This document shows, one piece after another, positions 18,086 to 27,706 of a DNA stretch of 64,000 nt. The position numbers were made by a program, and so were the translations under genes. Under the pieces are notes generated by a model, which was not told where the DNA came from, did not search any database, and was given only the letters and a program-made list of their open reading frames with translations. Source of the stretch: Clostridium thermopalmarium DSM 5974 (GTDB taxonomy: Bacteria > Bacillota > Clostridia > Clostridiales > Clostridiaceae); contig NZ_PVXN01000012.1 of assembly GCF_002995795.1 (NCBI RefSeq), forward strand, positions 62,001-126,000, written 5' to 3'. Position 1 is the first letter of the stretch; every line of letters begins with the position of its first letter.

Positions 18086-18487
18086 ATGAATAGAAGAAAA
18101 ACAAGAGAAGTGGCTATGAGATTATTATTTGAAATGAGTATTAATAAGGAATCGTACGAGGAAATATTAAACAATTTTAAAGAAAACACAGATATGGATT
18201 TACATGATGTGGATTTTAGTTATGTAGAGAATATTATAAAAGGGATAAATGAAAATCTTGAACTCATAGATAAAAAAATAGAAAGTAATTTAAAAAATTG
18301 GAAGTTAAACAGGTTATCAAAAATAGATCTTTGTATACTTAGAATTTCTACCTATGAAATTGTGTTTAATGAAGATGTACCAAATAAAGTTGCTGTAAAT
18401 GAAGGTATAGAACTTGCTAAAAAATATTCTACGGATAACTCACCTTCATTTATAAATGGAGTCCTTGGAAGTATGATACAGGAATAA
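18086..18487 (+). CDS. nusB: Transcription antitermination factor NusB
   Basis: NusB binds boxA RNA together with NusE (S10) in rRNA antitermination. The 133-residue all-helical protein begins [17 protein letters not shown] and carries the family's [25 protein letters not shown] near its C-terminus. TAGGAGGAAA precedes ATG 18086. folD follows within 25 bases. Confidence 0.95.
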   Translation: MNRRKTREVAMRLLFEMSINKESYEEILNNFKENTDMDLHDVDFSYVENIIKGINENLELIDKKIESNLKNWKLNRLSKIDLCILRISTYEIVFNEDVPNKVAVNEGIELAKKYSTDNSPSFINGVLGSMIQE

Positions 18488-18509
18488 ATTATGATCTGGG
18501 GTGTAAGTA

Positions 18510-19346
18510 ATGGGAATTAAACTAGATGGAAAAGAACTTTCTAAAAAAATCCAGGAAGAGATTAAGCAAATTATTAAATTTAAAAATACGAATGGAGAAA
18601 AAGTTCCTTGTCTAGCCAATATTTTGGTGGGCAGGGATGATGCTTCGGCTTACTACATGAATAGTCAAAATAAACTATGTAATAAGCTGGGGATAAAAGT
18701 AAAAAGTGTTTATTTAGAAAAAGATGTTGAGGAAGAAAAGTTAATAAAAGTTATAGAAGATTTAAATAAAGATAACAAAGTGGATGGAATAATTCTTCAA
18801 CTTCCTCTTCCGAAACATTTAGATGAAGCTAAAATAACATCTTTCATATCACATGAAAAGGATATAGATGCTCTTAGTACTTTAAGTTTAGGCAAACTAT
18901 ATAAAGGAGAAAAATGTTTTATACCATGCACTCCTAAAGGAATAATAGAATTAATAAAAAGTACAGGTGTGAAAATAGAGGGAAAGCATGCTGTAATTAT
19001 AGGACGAAGTAATATTGTTGGAAAACCAGTATCGCAATTGCTTTTAAATGAGAATGCTACAGTTACTATTTGTCATTCTAAAACAAATAATTTGAAGGAG
19101 ATTTGCTGTAATGCAGATATTTTAATAGTAGCCATTGGAAAACCTAGATTTATCACAAAAGAGTATATAAAACCAGGAGCTATCGTGATTGATGTGGGTA
19201 CCACAGTTATAGAAGGAACGCTTGTTGGAGATGTATGTTTTGATGAAGTTTTAGAAAAAGCAAGTTTTGTAACACCAGTACCAGGAGGAGTTGGAGCTAT
19301 GACAACAACTATGCTTATGAAAAATTTATGTGAGGGATTAAGCTAA
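18510..19346 (+). CDS. folD: Methylenetetrahydrofolate dehydrogenase / cyclohydrolase
   Basis: FolD interconverts methylene-, methenyl- and formyl-tetrahydrofolate with NADP. The 278-residue protein has the catalytic YMNSQNKLCNKLGI segment (Tyr and Lys of the YxxxK motif near residues 50-54), DGIILQLPLP near 92-101, the Rossmann segment GRSNIVGKPVSQLLL near 165-179 and the ending TPVPGGVGAMTTTML. It lies between nusB and xseA in an apparent operon. Confidence 0.96.
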   Translation: MGIKLDGKELSKKIQEEIKQIIKFKNTNGEKVPCLANILVGRDDASAYYMNSQNKLCNKLGIKVKSVYLEKDVEEEKLIKVIEDLNKDNKVDGIILQLPLPKHLDEAKITSFISHEKDIDALSTLSLGKLYKGEKCFIPCTPKGIIELIKSTGVKIEGKHAVIIGRSNIVGKPVSQLLLNENATVTICHSKTNNLKEICCNADILIVAIGKPRFITKEYIKPGAIVIDVGTTVIEGTLVGDVCFDEVLEKASFVTPVPGGVGAMTTTMLMKNLCEGLS

Positions 19347-19347
19347 T

Positions 19348-20556
19348 ATGCATATAAAGACATTAAGTGTTTCTCAACTAAATAATTATATAAAAAAAGT
19401 AATGGATAATGACTTTATATTAAGAAATTCTTATGTTAAAGGCGAAATATCTAATTTTAAGATACACAGCAGTGGACATATATATTTTTCCCTAAAAGAT
19501 GAATATAGTAAGATAAATTGTATTATGTTTAAAAGTTATGCTGAGAATATTATTTCAATGCCTAAGGATGGAGATAATGTTATATTAAGAGGTAGAGTTT
19601 CAGTATATTCGCGAGATGGATTATATCAGTTTTATTGTGAAGAATTAGAAAAGGAAGGTATAGGAAATTTATTTTTAGAATTTGAAAAATTGAAAAAAAG
19701 ATTGTATAAGGAAGGAATATTTGATGAGCAACATAAGAAAGATATTCCGTTATATGCAAGAAAAATAGGTATAATTACATCTCCTACAGGAGCTGCTATA
19801 CGAGATATAATAAATGTAACAAGAAGAAGAAATCCTACTGTAGAACTTATAATCTATCCATCACTTGTCCAAGGGGATGAAGCAAGCCATCAATTAATAG
19901 AAGGAATAAAGTATTTTGACAATAGAAATGATGTAGATTTAATTATATTAGCAAGAGGAGGAGGCTCTTTAGAAGAATTATGGGCTTTTAATGATGAGAA
20001 TTTAGCTTATGCCATATATGATTGCAATAAGCCAATTATAAGCGCCATTGGACATGAGACAGATTTTACAATAAGTGATTTTGTTAGTGATATGAGAGCG
20101 CCAACTCCGTCTGCAGCTGCTGAGATAGCTGTATTTAGCTTAAGTGAATTTAATAAAAAGATAGAAGTATATAAAGACAAAATGTTTAAAATTATGAAAA
20201 ATAGTATAAACTCCAAATACGACAATTTAACTATTCTAATGAACAATTTGAAAATAAATAATCCTATAAAGTATATCGCAAATGAGTATATTAGATTAGA
20301 TAGTATGAGAGATAAGCTGATGTACACAATAGAATCAAAATTGGAGCATGAAAAAAAACATTTGGCAAAACTAAATTCTTTAATTCAAGCACATAATCCA
20401 TTGAATATATTAAATAAAGGATTTTCTGTGATTGAAGATGAAAATAATCAATTGATAACTGATGTAAATCAGTTATGTAAGGATAAGGTAATAAATATAA
20501 CTCTAAAAAAAGGCAAAGCTAAAGTTAATTTAAGTAATGTTGAAAAAATAGAATGA
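19348..20556 (+). CDS. xseA: Exodeoxyribonuclease VII large subunit
   Basis: With XseB this forms the single-strand nuclease ExoVII. The 402-residue protein has an N-terminal OB fold (YVKGEISNFKIHSSGHIYFSLKD, about residues 24-50) and a catalytic domain with IGIITSPTGAAIRDI, ILARGGGSLEELWAFN and SAIGHETDFTISDFV, then a coiled coil. It starts one base after folD stops. xseB begins 30 bases after its end. Confidence 0.96.
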   Translation: MHIKTLSVSQLNNYIKKVMDNDFILRNSYVKGEISNFKIHSSGHIYFSLKDEYSKINCIMFKSYAENIISMPKDGDNVILRGRVSVYSRDGLYQFYCEELEKEGIGNLFLEFEKLKKRLYKEGIFDEQHKKDIPLYARKIGIITSPTGAAIRDIINVTRRRNPTVELIIYPSLVQGDEASHQLIEGIKYFDNRNDVDLIILARGGGSLEELWAFNDENLAYAIYDCNKPIISAIGHETDFTISDFVSDMRAPTPSAAAEIAVFSLSEFNKKIEVYKDKMFKIMKNSINSKYDNLTILMNNLKINNPIKYIANEYIRLDSMRDKLMYTIESKLEHEKKHLAKLNSLIQAHNPLNILNKGFSVIEDENNQLITDVNQLCKDKVINITLKKGKAKVNLSNVEKIE

Positions 20557-20585
20557 TTGCATTTAAAAACTTTGGAGGTTTAATA

Positions 20586-20807
20586 ATGGGAAAAAAAAAA
20601 GAGTCTTACGAAGATTTAGTGAATAAGTTAGAGTTTATTATTAAGCAAATGGAAGATGGCGAATTATCTTTAGAGAGTTCTATAAAAAATTATGAAGATG
20701 GAATTAATATCTGTAATAAAATATATAAGTTGCTAAATGAAGCTGAAGGTAAAATAAAGGTCTTAACTGAAAGAGGAGAAATAAATTTTATAGAGGTTGA
20801 TGAATAA
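20586..20807 (+). CDS. xseB: Exodeoxyribonuclease VII small subunit
   Basis: The 73-residue helical subunit has the family core SYEDLVNKLEFIIKQMEDGE, LSLESSIKNYEDG and the final helical segment. The frame opens at 20553 inside xseA, but TTTGGAGGTT directly upstream of ATG 20586 identifies the real start. It lies directly downstream of xseA, the usual arrangement. Confidence 0.95.
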   Translation: MGKKKESYEDLVNKLEFIIKQMEDGELSLESSIKNYEDGINICNKIYKLLNEAEGKIKVLTERGEINFIEVDE

Positions 20808-20808
20808 T

Positions 20809-21678
20809 ATGGATATTAGTAGATTAAAAATTGAAATAAATGATTGGTTAGAAAAATATTTTAAAGGAAAAGGAAGTTATAATAAATTAATATATGAAGC
20901 TATGGAATATAGTATTAAAGTAGGGGGAAAAAGAATAAGGCCTATACTAATGCTATGTGCAGCTAGCATTTATAAAGATAATTATGAATATTTTATGCCA
21001 ATTGCATGTGCTTTAGAAATGATTCATACATATTCATTAATACATGATGATTTACCTTGTATGGATAACGATGATTTAAGACGCGGAAAACCTACAAATC
21101 ATAAAGTTTATGGTGAAGCTATAGCAGTATTAGCAGGAGATGGCCTTTTAAATGAGGCAATGAACATAATGTTTGAACAGTGTTTAAAAGGAGGGAAAAA
21201 AGAATTAGAAGCTTGTTATATTATTTCTAAGTCTGCTGGGGTTGAAGGAATGATAGGAGGGCAGGTAGTAGACATTATTAGTGAGGGAAAAGAAATAAGT
21301 GATGAGCAGTTATTTTATATGCATGAGCATAAAACAGGAAAGCTTATTAAAGGCGCAATAGTAGCAGGTGCTATTTTAGGTGAAGCAAAAGAAGAAGATA
21401 TAAAAACTTTAAGCATTTTTGGAGAAAAGTTAGGTTTAGCATTCCAAATAAAGGATGACATATTAGATGTAATAGGAAACACAAAAACATTAGGCAAGAA
21501 TATAAATAGTGATAAAAATAATAATAAAACTAATTTTGTTTCAAAATTTGGATTAAAAAAATGTGAAGAGATGTGTAAATCATTAACAGATGAATCATTA
21601 AGTTTGCTGAATAGAATTTGCGGAAATATTGAAAATCTAAAGAATATAACTTTATTTCTGTTAGAGAGAGAATATTAA
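20809..21678 (+). CDS. ispA: Geranyl/farnesyl diphosphate synthase
   Basis: This prenyl transferase condenses IPP with allylic diphosphates to make short-chain isoprenoids. It shows the first Asp-rich motif HDDLPCMDNDDLRRGKP near residues 79-95, the second QIKDDILD near 213-220, and GGKRIRP near 40-46. Both small residues in the first motif fit a C15-type short-chain synthase. The start is uncertain among TTG 20797, ATG 20800 and ATG 20809, all overlapping or abutting the xseB stop; ATG 20809 has GAGG 12 bases upstream. dxs, also in isoprenoid synthesis, is the next gene. Confidence 0.93.
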   Translation: MDISRLKIEINDWLEKYFKGKGSYNKLIYEAMEYSIKVGGKRIRPILMLCAASIYKDNYEYFMPIACALEMIHTYSLIHDDLPCMDNDDLRRGKPTNHKVYGEAIAVLAGDGLLNEAMNIMFEQCLKGGKKELEACYIISKSAGVEGMIGGQVVDIISEGKEISDEQLFYMHEHKTGKLIKGAIVAGAILGEAKEEDIKTLSIFGEKLGLAFQIKDDILDVIGNTKTLGKNINSDKNNNKTNFVSKFGLKKCEEMCKSLTDESLSLLNRICGNIENLKNITLFLLEREY

Positions 21679-21729
21679 TTAAAAATTTAATTAAAAGTAA
21701 CAGAATGCAATGTAGTATTATTGGGAACT

Positions 21730-21757
21730 TTGAAATTTTTAGTGTGTGTGGTATAAT
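21730..21757 (+). promoter_or_regulatory. Sigma-A-type promoter for dxs
   Basis: TTGAAA and TATAAT lie 16 bases apart, about 50 bases before the dxs start. A TGTG-rich spacer precedes the -10. Confidence 0.65.
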
Positions 21758-21807
21758 TTCAGTGTAAAATTAGGCAGTATATGTTAATACAAAGGAAAGA
21801 TGATAAT

Positions 21808-23667
21808 ATGAAAAATATGCTTGATTCCTATAATAATATAGATGATTTAAAGAAAATGTCTTTTAAACAGTTGGAAAGATTAGCTGAGGATATAAGAAAT
21901 TTTCTAATTGATAAAGTATCTAAAACAGGAGGACACTTAGCTTCTAACTTAGGAGTTGTAGAGTTAACATTAAGTTTATATAGAGTATTTAACTTAGATG
22001 AAGACAAAGTAGTATGGGATGTTGGACATCAAACATATGTACATAAAATATTAACAGGAAGAAAAGACAAGTTTGATAAACTAAGACAGTTTGGAGGTAT
22101 AAGCGGATTTCCTAAAAGATGTGAAAGTGAATATGATATTTTTGAAACAGGGCATAGTAGCACATCTATATCTGCCTCATTAGGCATGGCTAGAGCTAGA
22201 GATTTAAACAAAAAAAAATATCATGTTATCTCTGTAATAGGTGATGGTGCTTTAACTGGTGGTATGGCTTTAGAAGCTCTTAATGATGTGGGAGACAGAA
22301 AAACAGATTTGATTATTATATTAAATGATAACCAAATGTCTATTGGTAAAAATGTAGGAGGATTATCCACTTATTTGAATAGGATAAGAATTGACCCTAA
22401 GTATAATAAATTTAAAGAAGATTTTAATGATGCTTTAAGAAAAACTAGCATTGGAAATGGTTTAGCTGATTCCATAAGAAAAATAAAGTCTGGAATAAAG
22501 CAAATATTAGTACCAGGTATGTTTTTCGAAGATATGGGTATTAAATACTTAGGACCTATAGATGGACATAATATTAAAGAACTAACTAGAGTCATGTCTT
22601 TAGCTAAAGAAATAAAGGGACCAGTATTAATACATGTTGTTACTCAGAAAGGTAAAGGATATAAATTTGCAGAAGAAAATCCTGATGAATTTCATGGAAT
22701 ATCGGCTTTTAATTTAGAAACAGGAAAGGTCTCTAAAATAAGTGGAAACACTTATTCTAAAGCATTTGGTGATGCTATAGTTAAATTAGCTTCTGAAAAT
22801 GAAAAGATAGTAGGTATTACTGCTGCTATGAGAGATGGAACAGGTTTAAAAGATTTTAGTGAAAAATTTCCAAATAGATTTTTTGATGTTGGAATTGCTG
22901 AACAACATGCTGTAACCTTTGCTGCTGGAATGGCTCAAGCAGGATTTAGGCCTATTTTTGCAGTATATTCTACTTTTCTTCAGAGAGCCTATGATCAGGT
23001 ACTTCACGATGTATGCCATCAAAATCTTCCAGTTATTTTTGCTATAGATAGAGCAGGTATAGTCGGAAATGATGGAGAAACTCATCAAGGAGTTTTTGAC
23101 TTATCTTATTTATCGCATATGCCAAATATGACAATTGTTGCTCCCAAATCTATGGGGGAAGTTGAGTACATAATGAGATGGGCTTTAAAACAGGATTTCC
23201 CTATAGCTATTAGGTATCCTAGAGGAGGAGATAAAATAAATCTATCAATACAAAAAGAATATACTAAAGGAAAATGGGAAGTTTTAAGGTCAGAAGGGGA
23301 TATAGCTGTAATAGCTACAGGAAAAATGGTTGCAATAGCTGTTGAAGTTGCAGATAAAATGAAAAATATGGGAATTAATTTATCTGTTATAAATGCTTGT
23401 TTTGTTAAGCCTATTGATAAGAAGTTGATTTTAGAATTAGTTAAAAAAGGATATAAAATAGTGACTTTGGAGGATAATGTAATTCATGGAGGTTTAGGAA
23501 GTTTAATATTAGAATATATAAATACTATAGAGAAAAATGGTGAAATCAAAGTATTAAATTTGGGCTTTGAAGATAAGTTTATACCTCATGGAAATGTTGA
23601 TATTTTATATAAACTAAATTATCTAGATCCAGATGGAGTTGTTAAAAACATATTAAAAATTTTATAA
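21808..23667 (+). CDS. dxs: 1-deoxy-D-xylulose-5-phosphate synthase
   Basis: Dxs condenses pyruvate and glyceraldehyde 3-phosphate, the first step of the MEP isoprenoid route, using thiamine diphosphate. The 619-residue protein has the transketolase-like ThDP motif ([18 protein letters not shown], then NDNQMSI) in its N-terminal third, [17 protein letters not shown] with the conserved Glu in the pyrimidine domain, and a C-terminal domain. The frame opens at 21781, but ATG 21808 follows AAAGGAAAGATGAT and gives the usual N-terminus. Confidence 0.97.
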   Translation: MKNMLDSYNNIDDLKKMSFKQLERLAEDIRNFLIDKVSKTGGHLASNLGVVELTLSLYRVFNLDEDKVVWDVGHQTYVHKILTGRKDKFDKLRQFGGISGFPKRCESEYDIFETGHSSTSISASLGMARARDLNKKKYHVISVIGDGALTGGMALEALNDVGDRKTDLIIILNDNQMSIGKNVGGLSTYLNRIRIDPKYNKFKEDFNDALRKTSIGNGLADSIRKIKSGIKQILVPGMFFEDMGIKYLGPIDGHNIKELTRVMSLAKEIKGPVLIHVVTQKGKGYKFAEENPDEFHGISAFNLETGKVSKISGNTYSKAFGDAIVKLASENEKIVGITAAMRDGTGLKDFSEKFPNRFFDVGIAEQHAVTFAAGMAQAGFRPIFAVYSTFLQRAYDQVLHDVCHQNLPVIFAIDRAGIVGNDGETHQGVFDLSYLSHMPNMTIVAPKSMGEVEYIMRWALKQDFPIAIRYPRGGDKINLSIQKEYTKGKWEVLRSEGDIAVIATGKMVAIAVEVADKMKNMGINLSVINACFVKPIDKKLILELVKKGYKIVTLEDNVIHGGLGSLILEYINTIEKNGEIKVLNLGFEDKFIPHGNVDILYKLNYLDPDGVVKNILKIL

Positions 23668-23689
23668 TAATACTTAAAGGAGTCATGAT

Positions 23690-24502
23690 ATGGAAACAGC
23701 AAAAAGCAAAAGACTGGATGTGATTTTGGTTGAAAGAGGTTTTTTTCCGTCAAGAGAAAAAGCTAGAGCTAGTATAATGGCTGGAGATATATTTGTAGAT
23801 GGTCAAAGAGTAGATAAATGTGGGCAAAGAATTAAAGAAAGCTCACATATAGAATTTAAAGGAAACATAATGCCTTATGTAAGCAGAGGTGGACTAAAAT
23901 TAGAGAAGGCAATTAAAAGCTTTAATATACATTTAAATGGTAAGGTTTGCATGGATATAGGAGCATCTACTGGGGGATTTACTGATTGTATGCTTCAAAA
24001 TGGAGCAAAAAAAGTTTTTGCCGTAGATGTAGGATATGGACAATTTGCATGGAAATTAAGGACAGATCCTAGAGTTATTTGTATGGAAAGAACAAATGCA
24101 AGATATCTAACAACTGAGGATATTAATGATTATCCTGATTTTGCTAGTATAGATGTATCATTTATATCTTTAAAAAAAATAGTTCCACCTATTATTAATT
24201 TATTAACAGATAAGGGAGGAATAGTTGCGCTAATTAAGCCTCAGTTTGAAGCCGGAAGAGATAAAATAGGCAAAAAAGGAGTAGTTAAAGAAGCAAGCAC
24301 TCATAAAGAGGTTATTAATGATATATTAAGATTTCTTTTAGAAAACAATCAAAAAATATTAGGTCTTGAACATTCACCGATTAAAGGACCAGAGGGGAAT
24401 ATAGAATATCTAGTATATTTTACAAAAGATCAGAATTGTAAAGCAGATTTTGATTTTAGAGTGGTTGACTTTGTAGTTGATTCTTCACATAAAAATTTGT
24501 GA
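23690..24502 (+). CDS. tlyA: TlyA-family rRNA 2'-O-methyltransferase
   Basis: This protein combines an N-terminal S4 RNA-binding domain (RLDVILVERGFFPSREKA, about residues 7-70) with an FtsJ/RrmJ-like SAM-dependent methyltransferase domain (MDIGASTGGFTDCMLQNG near residues 87-104; ASIDVSFISL; ALIKPQFEAGR). TlyA proteins methylate cytidines of 16S and/or 23S rRNA. The 270-residue length fits, and the dxs-tlyA-nadK-argR-recN order is standard in Firmicutes. Confidence 0.93.
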   Translation: METAKSKRLDVILVERGFFPSREKARASIMAGDIFVDGQRVDKCGQRIKESSHIEFKGNIMPYVSRGGLKLEKAIKSFNIHLNGKVCMDIGASTGGFTDCMLQNGAKKVFAVDVGYGQFAWKLRTDPRVICMERTNARYLTTEDINDYPDFASIDVSFISLKKIVPPIINLLTDKGGIVALIKPQFEAGRDKIGKKGVVKEASTHKEVINDILRFLLENNQKILGLEHSPIKGPEGNIEYLVYFTKDQNCKADFDFRVVDFVVDSSHKNL

Positions 24503-24513
24503 TTGGAGGAACA

Positions 24514-25335
24514 ATGAAAAATATAGGCTTAAATATAAATAGTAGTAAATTTATCGATGAAAATATAATAGAGAATATAATAAACAAGATAACTCAGTCT
24601 ATTAAAGGTGTTGAAGTTAAAATATATAGAGATTCTATTGATCTTGATAGAATTAAATCTAAAGAATTAGATATGATAATTGTTTTAGGTGGAGATGGTA
24701 CTATTCTAAGGACAGCTAGGACTGTAGCTAGATTCGAAGTTCCAATTTTAGGGATAAATATGGGGCATTTAGGATTTTTAACAGCGGTTGAAATTTTAGA
24801 AATTGAAAAGGCTATTGAGAACATAGGTAAAGGAAGCTACACTATTGAAGACAGAATGATGCTTCAATGTGAGATTAATATTGATGGAAATACAAAATTA
24901 TATAATTCTCTGAATGATATAGTTGTTTCAAAGGGAACTTTATCCAGAATATTGAATTATGAAATATATATAAATGATAAATTCTATACTTCTTTTAATT
25001 CAGATGGTGTAATAATTTCTACACCAACAGGCTCAACTGCATATGCTTTATCGGCGGGAGGACCTATAGTATATCCTACATTAGATGTTATATCATTGAT
25101 TCCTATATGTCCTCATTCTATGCATATGAGAAGCATTATATTAGAAAGTAGTAGTAAAATAAGCATCATAGTAAATAGTAAAAATGAACAAGTCTTTTTA
25201 ACTATAGATGGACAGGAAGCTATAGATTTAGAAAAATGCAGGAGAATAGAAGTAAAGAAGTATAGTTTTAAGTGTAAGTTAGTTAGAATAAATGGATATA
25301 ATTACTTTGAAGTCTTAAGGAAGAAAATTTTTTAA
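24514..25335 (+). CDS. nadK: NAD kinase
   Basis: NadK phosphorylates NAD to NADP. The 273-residue product has the GGDGTILRTAR motif near residues 57-67, the NMGHLGFLT loop, and the diagnostic SDGVIISTPTGSTAYALSAG near residues 166-185. ATG 24514 follows TTGGAGGAACA; an in-frame ATT/other upstream extension overlaps tlyA and is not favoured. It is translationally close to tlyA and followed by argR. Confidence 0.95.
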   Translation: MKNIGLNINSSKFIDENIIENIINKITQSIKGVEVKIYRDSIDLDRIKSKELDMIIVLGGDGTILRTARTVARFEVPILGINMGHLGFLTAVEILEIEKAIENIGKGSYTIEDRMMLQCEINIDGNTKLYNSLNDIVVSKGTLSRILNYEIYINDKFYTSFNSDGVIISTPTGSTAYALSAGGPIVYPTLDVISLIPICPHSMHMRSIILESSSKISIIVNSKNEQVFLTIDGQEAIDLEKCRRIEVKKYSFKCKLVRINGYNYFEVLRKKIF

Positions 25336-25364
25336 TTATAATTTATGAAATAGGGAGATGAAAA

Positions 25365-25814
25365 ATGAAAATTCAACGTCACGCAAGAATTTTAGAGATT
25401 ATAAACACAAAAGATATAGAGACACAAGAGGAATTAGCTGAAGAATTAAAAAAGAGCGGTATGGATGTAACACAAGCAACTGTATCAAGAGATATAAAGG
25501 AATTAAAGCTTATTAAAGTTTTATCAAAAGATGGTAAATATAAATATGCTACCATATTTCAAAGCGATGGATTTCTATCTGATAAATTAGTGAAAATATT
25601 TGCTAATACAGTGATTAGTGTTGAAAATGTCCAAAATTTTGTAGTTGTAAAAACTTTATCTGGTTCAGGCCCAGCAGCTGCGGAAGCTATAGACTCTATG
25701 AACTTTGAAGGAATTGCTGGAACTATAGCAGGAGATAATACTATATTTATTTTAGCTAAAAGTGAAGATAAGGCTCAAGACATAGTAAAAAAGCTAAGAA
25801 GAATGCTTTCTTAG
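25365..25814 (+). CDS. argR: Arginine repressor ArgR/AhrC
   Basis: ArgR is an arginine-responsive hexameric repressor/activator. The 149-residue protein has a winged-helix N-terminus with recognition segment TQATVSRDIKELKLIKV, and a C-terminal oligomerisation/arginine-binding domain with FEGIAGTIAGDNTIFIL. It sits in the conserved tlyA-nadK-argR-recN cluster rather than with arginine genes, so its role here is trans-acting. Confidence 0.95.
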   Translation: MKIQRHARILEIINTKDIETQEELAEELKKSGMDVTQATVSRDIKELKLIKVLSKDGKYKYATIFQSDGFLSDKLVKIFANTVISVENVQNFVVVKTLSGSGPAAAEAIDSMNFEGIAGTIAGDNTIFILAKSEDKAQDIVKKLRRMLS

Positions 25815-25830
25815 GTGTAGGAGGGGTGAT

Positions 25831-27543
25831 ATGCTTCTTCAATTAAATATTAAAAATTTTGCACTAATCGAAGATTTGACTATAAATTTTGAAAAAGGTT
25901 TTAATGTTTTAACTGGAGAAACAGGTGCAGGTAAATCTATATTAATAGATGCAATAAATTATGTCCTCGGAGGTAAATTTAATAAAAGCTTAATAAGAAC
26001 AGGTGAAAATAGAACTTTTGTTGAAGCCATTTTTGATATTTTGAACAGTAATACAAAAAAGATTATGAATGAGATGGAAATCGAATATAATGATTTATTG
26101 ATTATAAGCAGGGAAACCTTTAAGTCAGGAAAAAGTATAGTTAAAATTAACGGTAAATCAATATTACTATCTAACGTAAAAAAGATAGCTAATACTCTTA
26201 TAAATATTCATGGACAACATGAGAATCAAGAATTATTAGATTCTGCTTCCCACATAAATTATTTAGATAAATTTGGTGATGATAGATTAAATAATGTTTT
26301 GAAGCAATATAGTGAAAAATATAATCAATTATTAGATATAGATAAACGAATAAGACAATTCAAATCACAAGATGAAGAAAAGGAAAAGTTAACTGATTTT
26401 CTTAAATATCAAATTGAAGAAATAAATAATGCTAGATTAAAAATAGGTGAAGATAAAAAATTAGAGGAAAGATATGCTATATTGAATAATGCTGAAAAAA
26501 TAAATAATGCATTATCAAATAGCTATAATATTCTATATAATAGTAACGATACTTTTATATCGGTTTATGATTGTTTAAATAGAGTTATTCGCGAACTTAA
26601 AAATGTTGACAAACATATGGATAAATTAAAAAACATAACAAATTCTGTAGAAGACACTTATTTTAATATAGAGCAAATTATATCCGAAATCAGAAATATG
26701 CAAGAATCTATACACTATGATAAAAATGAACTAGAATATGTAAATAGCAGAATATTTCAAATCGACTCCCTAAAAAGAAAGTATGGAAAAACTATAGAAG
26801 ATATTCTACAATATAAAAAAAGAATAGAAAAGCAATATAATGATATAATACATAGTGAAAAAATTATTGAAGAATTAAAAAAAGAGCGAATTAAAACTAT
26901 TCAAGAATTGGTATGCTACGGAAAAGAAATACATAATATACGAGTAGATATTGGGAAAGTATTAGAAAAAAGAATAAAAGAAGAATTAGATTATGTTGGA
27001 CTTGAAAAGAGCATATTGAGAATTAAAGTTGACTTTCAAGATGAATTCTATGATAATGGATGCGATAAAGTCCAGTTTTTGATATCAACTAATCCAGGAG
27101 AACCTTTAAAAGCTTTAGATAAGGTAGTTTCAGGAGGAGAATTGTCTAGAATAATGTTAAGTCTAAAGACTGTTTTTGTAGATAAAGATGAAATTCCATC
27201 TGTTATATTTGATGAAATAGATACTGGAATTAGTGGAAGAATAGCTCAAAGAGTTGCTGAGAAGATGTATTTGATATCTAATGCACATCAAGTATTTTGT
27301 GTGACTCATTTACCACAAATTGCAAGTATGTCAGATGCACATTTTTTAGTTTCTAAGAATGTAGTAAATAAAAAGACTTTCACTACTATAAAAGAAATAG
27401 ATAACTTACAAAAAGAACATGAAATAGCAAGAATGATAGGAGGTTCAGAAATTACTGAACTTACATTAAAAAATTCTAAAGAAATGGTTAATCTTGCCTA
27501 TAATCGAAAAAAAGAGTTGGTTCTACATAAAAATAATTCATAA
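25831..27543 (+). CDS. recN: DNA repair protein RecN
   Basis: RecN is an SMC-like ATPase recruited early to double-strand breaks. The 570-residue protein has Walker A TGETGAGKSILIDAI near residues 29-43, two long coiled-coil arms (about 150-380), the ABC signature VSGGELSRIMLSLK near 430-445, and Walker B VIFDEIDTGISG. The stop codon is embedded in the following terminator hairpin. No LexA box was seen immediately upstream. Confidence 0.95.
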   Translation: MLLQLNIKNFALIEDLTINFEKGFNVLTGETGAGKSILIDAINYVLGGKFNKSLIRTGENRTFVEAIFDILNSNTKKIMNEMEIEYNDLLIISRETFKSGKSIVKINGKSILLSNVKKIANTLINIHGQHENQELLDSASHINYLDKFGDDRLNNVLKQYSEKYNQLLDIDKRIRQFKSQDEEKEKLTDFLKYQIEEINNARLKIGEDKKLEERYAILNNAEKINNALSNSYNILYNSNDTFISVYDCLNRVIRELKNVDKHMDKLKNITNSVEDTYFNIEQIISEIRNMQESIHYDKNELEYVNSRIFQIDSLKRKYGKTIEDILQYKKRIEKQYNDIIHSEKIIEELKKERIKTIQELVCYGKEIHNIRVDIGKVLEKRIKEELDYVGLEKSILRIKVDFQDEFYDNGCDKVQFLISTNPGEPLKALDKVVSGGELSRIMLSLKTVFVDKDEIPSVIFDEIDTGISGRIAQRVAEKMYLISNAHQVFCVTHLPQIASMSDAHFLVSKNVVNKKTFTTIKEIDNLQKEHEIARMIGGSEITELTLKNSKEMVNLAYNRKKELVLHKNNS

Positions 27544-27580
27544 TCAGCATATGATTATGAATTATTTTTTCGTTTTTTTT
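27531..27580 (+). terminator. Intrinsic terminator overlapping the recN stop codon
   Basis: AATAATTCATAATCA pairs with TGATTATGAATTATT around a short loop, followed by two T runs. The recN stop codon is inside the left arm. Confidence 0.8.
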
Positions 27581-27706
27581 AAATTAATTTCATATATTTG
27601 TTTCTCTATTAAAGTATTACTCTATATACAAGTATACATTAGCATAATTAAACTCTAAAAGGGCAAATTAAACTTGAATAAAGTATGTTATGCAGGAGGT
27701 ATAAAA